This document shows, piece by piece, positions 38,250-43,775 of a stretch of DNA of 43,775 nucleotides. Source of the DNA: an uncultured Pseudoflavonifractor sp. (GTDB lineage Bacteria; Bacillota; Clostridia; Oscillospirales; Oscillospiraceae); NCBI GenBank assembly GCA_904419835.1, contig CAJFTA010000012.1, positions 1 through 43,775 on the forward strand, written 5' to 3'. The position numbers were made by a program, and so were the translations under genes. Under the pieces are notes generated by a model. That model ran no database searches, was not told the origin of the DNA, and saw only the letters and a list, made by a program, of their open reading frames with translations. Positions within the stretch are counted from its first letter, which is position 1. The number at the start of each line of letters is the position of its first letter.

Positions 38250-38635
38250 TGGTCACCATGGACGGGAAACAGTACAGGGTGCGGGTCAAAATCAGGACCC
38301 TGCGCCGGTCTTTCCGCATCGAGGAGGACGACCGGTCCGGCATGGTCAAGTCGGGCGCCTATTTCCGCTCCATCATCGGCACCTACTACGACTACGCCAT
38401 GGAGGTGGAGCCCGACCCGGCGGCCCCGGAGGAGTACGACGCCTTCTTTGAGGCCATCTCCGCGCCGGTGGAGTCCCACACCGTCACCGTGCCCTACGGT
38501 CAGGGCACCATGACCTACGACGCCATGGTGTCCTCCGGCGAGGACACCCAGCGGGACAAAATCGGCGGCGTCACCCGCTGGACCGGCCTGACGGTCAACT
38601 TCTCCGCCCGGAAGCCCCAGAGGAGGCCCGCATGA
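38249..38635 (+). CDS. Distal tail / baseplate-associated protein
   Basis: A 128-aa protein (RVRVKIRTLRRSFRIEEDDR, GTYYDYAMEVEPDPAAPEEY). It follows the tape measure gene and precedes the hub protein, the place of distal tail proteins, but it is short for that family. The start at 38249 overlaps the tape measure stop (TGATG). Confidence 0.65.
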   Translation: MVTMDGKQYRVRVKIRTLRRSFRIEEDDRSGMVKSGAYFRSIIGTYYDYAMEVEPDPAAPEEYDAFFEAISAPVESHTVTVPYGQGTMTYDAMVSSGEDTQRDKIGGVTRWTGLTVNFSARKPQRRPA

Positions 38636-40929
38636 GCACAATCAACAAGCTGGTATACGGGGATATCACCCTCACCGACGACGAGATTGAGGACGGCGAG
38701 GCCTACACCGCCCTGGCCCTCCTGTCCGACGCCCTGGAGATCGGCACCCTCCAGGTGCAGCTCATTATCCGGGACCAGGCGGTGGGGGCGGCTCTGCTCG
38801 CCTTCCGCCGCAACGACAAGCTGCTCTACTACCACCGGGACGCCCTCCGGGGCACCTACTACATCGAGCGCATCCAGCGCACCGGGCCATACAGCTACGA
38901 GCTGACGGCAAACGACGCGGTGGCCCTGCTGGAGCAGTCCACCCACTACGGCGGCATCTATACCGGCCAGACCGTGGCGGAGGTGGTGGCCCACATCTGC
39001 AATATCCCCTACCTCATTCAGACCCGGTTCGCCGGCGTCAAGCTGTACGGCTGGCTGCCCATCGCCACCCGCCGGGCCAACCTGACCCAGGTGCTCTTTG
39101 CCGTGGGGGCCAGCGCCAAGGTGGACCAGAACGGCACGCTGCGCATCGAGTCCCTGTGGGACGGCGTCACCGCCGCCATCCCGGAGGATCGGGTGCTCCT
39201 GGGCGACAGCGTCGGGTACTCCGCCCGGGTGACCGAGGTGTCCGTGCTGGAGCACCAGTACATCCCGGGCAGCGAGACCGTGGACCTCTTCGACGGCACG
39301 GCCCTTGAGGGGGATATCATCCAGTTCTCAGAGCCGGTCCACACCCTCTCCGCCGAGGGCTTCTCCGTCCTGGAGAGCGGGGCCAACTACGCCCGGCTCT
39401 CGGCGGGCACCGGCAAGCTGACGGGCAAGAAGTACGTCCACACCACCCGGGACGTGCGGGCCCAGGTGCTGCCCGACGACGTGCCCAATGTGGTGGAGGT
39501 CAAGGAGGCCACACTGGTGTCCCTGGTCAATTCCTCTGCGGTGGCCCAGCGGCTGGCCCGGTACTACGCCTGCCTGGACACCCTGACCCACGATATCATC
39601 CACCAGGGCGAGGCCCCCGGGGACGTGGTGGCCTTTGAGCACCCCTTTGGCGGCGCGGCCACCGGCTGCATCAAGGACACCGCCGTGGCCCTGGGCAGCC
39701 GCCCGGTGGCCACCGAGCACGTCCTGGTGGGCTACAAGCCGCCCAGCTTTGAAGGCACGGAGACCCTCTCCCAGCGGGTGGTGCTGACCGGGGAGGGGAC
39801 CTGGACCGTCCCCGAGGGCGTCACCGAGGTGACGGCGGTGGTCATTGACGGCGGCGAGGACGGCGAGGACGGAGCGGACGGCCAGCTGGGCGGGCAGTAC
39901 AGCGCGCAGAACAACCAGGGCTCCAACTCGGTCTTTGTACAGCGCCCGTCATCCGGTACAAACTCCGGCCAGACCACGGCAACCGCGTCTGTGTCGTCCT
40001 ACGGCAGCGGCAGCAAGGGTGAGGGCGGCGCCGGCGGCAAGGGCGGCAGTCCGGGGCGGGTGCTCAGGGACATCGTAAAGGTATCCCCGGGGGAGCAGAT
40101 ACCGTACCGCTGCGGCGCGGCCCGGGCCAGGGGCGAGGACCATACGGAGACCACGTTCGGCGGCATTACCTCCGCATCCGGCAGCCCGTCCGAGCAGGGC
40201 TATACTGACCCCACTACCGGTGAGACATACGCCTCCGCCGGTGTGTCCGGTACCGCCGGCGGCGCCGGCGGCGAGGCTGGAGCGGCCGGTGAGGCTGTGG
40301 GCGGTGCGGAGGGCGGCGCACCCGCAGAGGGCGGGAGCACCACCCGGAACGCGTCCGACAATGACGCGGTGAGCGGCTGGAGCGCCAGCTACACCGTGAC
40401 GGCAAACATCCAGATTGGCTCCGCCGGCGGCGGCGGAGCGGGCGGCGGCTCAGGAGACAGGGACGGAACCCCCGGCGGCGCGGCGGCGCTCAACGGAGAG
40501 ATTTCCGTGACGGCCAATGCATCGACCGGCGGCGGTACAGCCCAGAGCCCGGCCATCAACGGCGGCGCGGGCGGCAACGGCGCGGACGGAGCAGATGCGG
40601 AACACTACGGCTCCGGCGGCAACGGTGCCGGAGGAGGCGGAGGAAACGGTGTGCCGGGCCGGGGCTCCGTAACCTGTGACACCACGGTAAAGGGCATTGT
40701 CTGGTCCACCCTGGGCGGCACAGGCTCGGGCAGGACATTTTATGCCTACGCCACCGCGAGAGCCATGGGCACCACCTCCTCTGCCGGCAAGGGGGGCAAG
40801 GGCGGCAAGGGCGCACCCGGATGCGTCATCCTGTATTACGGCATCCTGCGGCCCATTCCGTCCGGCCCTGTGAGAGATAAAACCGGAAGACTGGTCTTGG
40901 ACCGGCTGGGCCGGAGAATCATTGTGTGA
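38632..40929 (+). CDS. Baseplate hub-type tail protein with glycine-rich adhesin domain
   Basis: A 765-aa protein. Residues 1-360 look like a tail hub or endopeptidase-type baseplate protein (LTDDEIEDGEAYTALALLSD, YYIERIQRTGPYSYELTAND, TVAEVVAHICNIPYLIQTRF). Near residue 380 a beta domain starts (GTWTVPEGVTEVTAVVIDGG), followed by about 300 residues of Gly-rich sequence with blocks such as GAGGKGGSPG, GGAGGEAGAAG and SAGGGGAGGGSG. Similar polyglycine-II bundles form receptor-binding tips in other phages. It overlaps the preceding gene by 4 bp. Confidence 0.8.
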   Translation: MSTINKLVYGDITLTDDEIEDGEAYTALALLSDALEIGTLQVQLIIRDQAVGAALLAFRRNDKLLYYHRDALRGTYYIERIQRTGPYSYELTANDAVALLEQSTHYGGIYTGQTVAEVVAHICNIPYLIQTRFAGVKLYGWLPIATRRANLTQVLFAVGASAKVDQNGTLRIESLWDGVTAAIPEDRVLLGDSVGYSARVTEVSVLEHQYIPGSETVDLFDGTALEGDIIQFSEPVHTLSAEGFSVLESGANYARLSAGTGKLTGKKYVHTTRDVRAQVLPDDVPNVVEVKEATLVSLVNSSAVAQRLARYYACLDTLTHDIIHQGEAPGDVVAFEHPFGGAATGCIKDTAVALGSRPVATEHVLVGYKPPSFEGTETLSQRVVLTGEGTWTVPEGVTEVTAVVIDGGEDGEDGADGQLGGQYSAQNNQGSNSVFVQRPSSGTNSGQTTATASVSSYGSGSKGEGGAGGKGGSPGRVLRDIVKVSPGEQIPYRCGAARARGEDHTETTFGGITSASGSPSEQGYTDPTTGETYASAGVSGTAGGAGGEAGAAGEAVGGAEGGAPAEGGSTTRNASDNDAVSGWSASYTVTANIQIGSAGGGGAGGGSGDRDGTPGGAAALNGEISVTANASTGGGTAQSPAINGGAGGNGADGADAEHYGSGGNGAGGGGGNGVPGRGSVTCDTTVKGIVWSTLGGTGSGRTFYAYATARAMGTTSSAGKGGKGGKGAPGCVILYYGILRPIPSGPVRDKTGRLVLDRLGRRIIV

Positions 40930-40939
40930 GGTGAGAAAA

Positions 40940-41080
40940 ATGGCGACACTGGAGGAGCTGGAGGCGCGCATTGAAGCCCTGGAGCAGGCCCAGGCCCCCA
41001 CAGAGTACTACACCAGCAAGTACTCCGGCGAGGAGATGGACGCCCTGCTGGACAAAATCGCGGCCATGGCGGAGGGCTGA
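40940..41080 (+). CDS. Small coiled-coil tail-associated protein
   Basis: A 46-aa protein: a short coiled coil (LEELEARIEALEQAQ), then YYTSKYSGEEMDALLDKIAA, a motif often found in phage tail fibre proteins. GAGGTG precedes the ATG. It is too short for most callers. The 107 bp between this gene and the next contain no gene I can support. Confidence 0.65.
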   Translation: MATLEELEARIEALEQAQAPTEYYTSKYSGEEMDALLDKIAAMAEG

Positions 41081-41187
41081 GGGCCGTCTGACAGGCTGGG
41101 TGTGCGGAGAGGTACACATTCTAAGCCCGGAACGGCGGTATGTGAGAGACCGCCCGGGGGAGGGGCGGCCCAAAGCGGAGAGGAGAG

Positions 41188-42552
41188 ATGCGCGTGATAC
41201 ACTATGAGGACTGGCGGCTGTGGGCGGACACAGGGCCGGTCATCGCCCGGCAGTACGACAACCTGACCCGGCGGCTGGAGATTACGGGGGACCTGCCGGA
41301 GGGCTGGGACTGGACGCTGCTGGTGCAGGCGGACAGGGAGCACCTGGACCTCATCGCCCTGAGGCCCATGGAGGGCGGCCTTGGGGTGGACCTGACGGCG
41401 GAGATGCTGGCCCTGAGCGGGTACTACACCATCCAGCTCAGGGGAAATCAGGGCGAGCTGGTGCGGCACACCAACCAGGTGCGGATTTTTATCCCCTCCA
41501 GCCTGTCCGGGGACGCCAACTGGCCGGAAATCCCGTCTGAATTCAGCCAGGCTGAGGCCCGCATCAGGGAACTAAACGAACATCCGCCCTACCCCGGCGA
41601 CGGGGGATACTGGCTGGTGTGGGACCTGGACGGGGAGAAGTACGTCACCTCCAACCTGCCCCTGCCCGACGTGTCGGTGGGGCCGCCCGGCCCTCAGGGA
41701 CCCCAGGGGCCCCAGGGTGAGCCGGGGCCTCAGGGCCCCCAGGGAGAACCCGGCCCCCGGGGCGAGAAGGGCGAACAGGGTGAGCCTGGCCCGCAGGGAG
41801 AGACCGGCCCCGCAGGCCCGGAAGGTCCTCAGGGCCCGCAGGGCGAAAAGGGCGACACAGGTCCCCAGGGCCCTCAGGGAGAGAAAGGCGAGAAGGGTGA
41901 TGCAGGCCCTCAGGGACCGCAAGGTCCAAAAGGCGACACAGGCGACACAGGCCCTCAGGGTGAACCCGGCCCTCAGGGTGAACCCGGCCCGGCCGGAGCG
42001 GGCGTGCCGCCGACCGATGACGTACCGGAGGACTATCTGCTCAGCGTGGGCGGCTGGGTGCCGCCTCCTGACGGCGGCACGGGTTTGGGCGATTTGGAGC
42101 TGGTGGCGTCGGCCACGCTCGAGGAGGCGGTGGACGTGATCTCCCTGGACCTGTCGAAGCCCTGCACAGAGGTTATCGCGGTGCTGACCCCCTATGGCGA
42201 CGCGGGCAACCCCAGCGGGACCACTGCGCCGTATCTGTTTCTCACAAGCAAAACAGGGGGTGAGAACGGTGAAGGAGTTGCTTTTCTCAAAATGAACCTG
42301 AAAAATGACGGGGCTATGGTTTGGGACTTCCGGGCGGCGCACTGGCGGCTGGAGGGGAACCTTATTTACAAGGCCAGCTATAAGGAGGGGGGCTACCAAC
42401 CCGATGGAGTGATGGTCAATGGCGCGGGCCCATGGCAGGTACAGGGAAACAACTGGGAGATTACGGACATAGACGCATTCCGCAATCTGCGGGCGCAGCT
42501 GTGGAGCGTAGTCTTCGGCGCCGGCACAAAGCTGGAGGTCTACGGGAGGTAA
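41188..42552 (+). CDS. Collagen-like phage tail fibre protein
   Basis: A 454-aa protein. The N-terminal 160 residues form a beta-rich attachment domain (YEDWRLWADTGPVIARQYDN, YTIQLRGNQGELVRHTNQVR). Residues 165-272 are 36 uninterrupted Gly-X-Y triplets, rich in GPQ, GEP and GEK. The C-terminal 180 residues are a globular head domain ending VFGAGTKLEVYGR. Collagen-like stalks in phages form trimeric fibres. AGGAGAG precedes the ATG. Confidence 0.88.
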   Translation: MRVIHYEDWRLWADTGPVIARQYDNLTRRLEITGDLPEGWDWTLLVQADREHLDLIALRPMEGGLGVDLTAEMLALSGYYTIQLRGNQGELVRHTNQVRIFIPSSLSGDANWPEIPSEFSQAEARIRELNEHPPYPGDGGYWLVWDLDGEKYVTSNLPLPDVSVGPPGPQGPQGPQGEPGPQGPQGEPGPRGEKGEQGEPGPQGETGPAGPEGPQGPQGEKGDTGPQGPQGEKGEKGDAGPQGPQGPKGDTGDTGPQGEPGPQGEPGPAGAGVPPTDDVPEDYLLSVGGWVPPPDGGTGLGDLELVASATLEEAVDVISLDLSKPCTEVIAVLTPYGDAGNPSGTTAPYLFLTSKTGGENGEGVAFLKMNLKNDGAMVWDFRAAHWRLEGNLIYKASYKEGGYQPDGVMVNGAGPWQVQGNNWEITDIDAFRNLRAQLWSVVFGAGTKLEVYGR

Positions 42553-42556
42553 GGCA

Positions 42557-43081
42557 ATGAGAGTGTATGACAATGGATACTATCGCGACGCCACGCCGGA
42601 GGAAATCGAGGCGTGGGAGGCCGCTGCATCCCAGCCCGCACCCCCGCCCGGCCCTCAGGAGCAGGTTATGACCCTGGCCCGCACTATGGCGGCGGCCGCC
42701 ACCGGCCTGACCGACGCGGTGGCCCTCAGTATCCCCGACCTGCTGCCCGCCTGGGCCGAGCTGCTCGCCGCCGGGAAGGAGGTGGCCGCCGGGGTGTGCC
42801 TGACCCACAAGGGCCAGACCTACCGGGTGGTGCAGGCAGTGACGCCCATTGAGAGCCAGCCCCCCGGCGGGGAGGGCATGCTGGCAATCTACCGGCCCAT
42901 TGAGCGGGAGCACACCGGCACCCTGTCCGACCCCATCCCCTGGGTGTACGGCATGGACTGCTACAGCGGCAAGTACTACGCCCACAACGGGCAAACCTAT
43001 CTTGCAAAAATGGACATGCTGCCCTGCGTGTGGGAGCCGGGGAGCGCCGGCACCGAGGGACAGTGGGAGGCGGTTACATGA
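42557..43081 (+). CDS. Fibre-associated protein with CBM-like C-terminus
   Basis: A 174-aa protein. It starts MRVYDNGYYRDATPEEIEAW, has a central helical section, and ends with a repeat resembling the small chitin-binding/CBM5-12 fold: GVCLTHKGQTYRVVQAV and YYAHNGQTYLAKMDMLPCVW. These modules often bind sugars on the cell surface. It overlaps the next gene by 4 bp (ATGA). Confidence 0.7.
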   Translation: MRVYDNGYYRDATPEEIEAWEAAASQPAPPPGPQEQVMTLARTMAAAATGLTDAVALSIPDLLPAWAELLAAGKEVAAGVCLTHKGQTYRVVQAVTPIESQPPGGEGMLAIYRPIEREHTGTLSDPIPWVYGMDCYSGKYYAHNGQTYLAKMDMLPCVWEPGSAGTEGQWEAVT

Positions 43082-43775
43082 GCAAGTACATCCAGCGTGT
43101 CCGACTTGGACACATCAAACGCCTGGCCCTGGTGACCGGCGGGGGCCGGAGCTTGGAGCAGGTCAAGGCGGCGGAGCAGCCCGACCTCATCTGCAACGCC
43201 GGATTTTTCGACAGCATCAACCACCCCACCCACCACCTGAAGGCGGACGGGGTAGTCCGGGCCAAGGCGGCCTGGGGCTGCTGGGGCTACGCCTGGGACA
43301 GCGGCGGCGATATCAGGCTGTGCGCCCTGCCCGCCGATGAGCGGGCCAGCTACATCGGCGGCTACGAGCTGCTCACCCCCATGGTGGGCATCCGGGACGC
43401 CCTGAGCTACGGCGGGGAGCTGGGCGGCCGGAGAGGCCGCACGGCCATGGCCCTGGACGGGGAGCACCTCATCCTCTACTGCTCCGGCGACGGCACGGCG
43501 GACGCCGCCGCCCCCGAGGCGCTGCGGGAGGAGCTCTACGCCCTGGGGGCCGAGACGGCCATCATGCTGGACGGCGGCGGCAGCTCCCAGTGCGACTTCG
43601 GCGGCGGGCGGGTTATCGACTCCACCCGCCCGGTGGACAATTACCTGTGCGTCTGGCTGACGGCGGAGGACAGCGACAAGGAGGACACCATGGACAAGCA
43701 GTATACCGTGACGCCCAGCGCGGGCGTCAACATCCGCAGCGGCCCCGGCACCGGCTACGGCAAGGTGGGCGCCTA
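43078..43775 (+). CDS. Phosphodiester glycosidase (NAGPA) domain protein with SH3 domain, 3' end outside window
   Basis: At least 232 residues. The NAGPA domain is visible: DLICNAGFFDSINHPTHHLK, VGIRDALSYGGELGGRRGRT, and the catalytic-type motif MLDGGGSSQCDF near residue 163. After a short linker an SH3b domain begins (TVTPSAGVNIRSGPGTGYG). This family cleaves N-acetylglucosamine-phosphodiesters; in phages with a cell-wall-binding SH3 it probably acts on wall polymers. It runs off the right edge. Confidence 0.85.
   Translation, partial: MSKYIQRVRLGHIKRLALVTGGGRSLEQVKAAEQPDLICNAGFFDSINHPTHHLKADGVVRAKAAWGCWGYAWDSGGDIRLCALPADERASYIGGYELLTPMVGIRDALSYGGELGGRRGRTAMALDGEHLILYCSGDGTADAAAPEALREELYALGAETAIMLDGGGSSQCDFGGGRVIDSTRPVDNYLCVWLTAEDSDKEDTMDKQYTVTPSAGVNIRSGPGTGYGKVGA
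43097..43113. repeat. 17-bp palindrome GTGTCC-N5-GGACAC, copy D
   Basis: GTGTCC-GACTT-GGACAC, starting 19 bp into the phosphodiester glycosidase gene. Fourth copy of the prophage-specific palindrome. Confidence 0.75.

Larger units (their letters stand above)
13107..43775. mobile_element. Siphovirus-type prophage (left end to beyond window)
   Basis: An ordered set of phage modules: integrase, immunity region, replication (initiator, DnaB, ParAB), packaging (TerS, TerL), HK97-type head genes, connectors, tail tube, frameshifted chaperones, tape measure, baseplate and fibres, and a cell-wall-active protein. There is no tail sheath gene, so the tail should be long and non-contractile. At least 30.6 kb is present; the right end and the rest of the lysis genes are outside the window. 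Confidence 0.95.

Noticed and set aside
38528..38547. A further GTGTCC ... GGACAC pair in the distal tail gene
   Set aside because: The spacer is 8 bases instead of 5 and both halves are explained by coding for VSSGEDTQ, so it does not belong to the 17-bp family.
41081..41187. A possible gene between the coiled-coil protein and the collagen-like fibre
   Set aside because: No frame with start and ribosome site was found in these 107 bp.
1..43775. tRNA or rRNA genes
   Set aside because: No cloverleaf with a TTC-type T-loop and no rRNA sequence was recognised by eye; a tRNA search program would settle it.

Overview
The window is a stretch of a high-GC Firmicutes chromosome. The gene set (sepF, purA, hslO, a YerC/TrpR-like regulator, a DUF6465-type Lys/Ala-rich protein, a tandem glycine riboswitch), strong AGGAGG ribosome sites and SigA-type promoters point to a gut member of the Oscillospiraceae (Flavonifractor, Lawsonibacter or Pseudoflavonifractor type). 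This assignment is inferred from gene content and was not tested by any search.

Bases 1 to about 13,105 are host chromosome: a UvrA-like gene running off the left edge; a glycine-riboswitch-controlled alanine/glycine:cation symporter; sepF; a minus-strand block with a DUF3048 lipoprotein, a CofE-like protein, purA and a DUF3298 protein; then acylphosphatase, a TrpR-like regulator, a methyltransferase, hslO (Hsp33), a Crp/Fnr regulator, a DUF6465 protein and a cysteine-rich conserved protein. The cysteine-rich gene has lost its 5' end exactly where a serine integrase gene begins, so the prophage appears to have integrated into it (attL at about 13,090-13,146). The right end of the prophage lies beyond the window.

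From about 13.1 kb to the end is one prophage with siphovirus-type, HK97-like modules. Its leftward arm holds a large serine integrase, a Uma2-type nuclease, an Ltp-repeat superinfection-exclusion candidate and a short repressor with no protease domain. The immunity region (16.2-18.5 kb) has palindromic operators, a promoter carrying a LexA-type box that drives a 55-aa protein, and several small membrane proteins arranged as tail-to-tail overlapping pairs. Rightward come regulators, a replication initiator with an iteron-like origin inside its gene, DnaB helicase, ParA, an unusual ParB fusion, small early proteins, an HUH-type Rep-like protein and HNH. The late region then follows in order: TerS, TerL, portal, protease, capsid, connectors, tail tube, frameshifted tail chaperones, tape measure, baseplate/adhesin proteins, a collagen-like fibre, and a phosphodiester glycosidase-SH3 protein cut by the window edge.

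The most unusual signals are: (1) four copies of a 17-bp palindrome, GTGTCC-N5-GGACAC, found only in the prophage and once inside parB, which could be a phage centromere or operator family; (2) a solitary type I-C-like CRISPR repeat next to the Uma2 gene, with hairpin and 3' handle intact but split by 7 extra bases, a candidate RNA anti-CRISPR or relic; (3) an SOS-box promoter driving a small protein whose gene overlaps the 3' end of a non-cleavable repressor, a candidate antirepressor switch; and (4) 22-bp-phased iteron-like palindromes in the initiator gene. With ParAB and an HUH Rep, these suggest an element able to live as a prophage and possibly as a plasmid.
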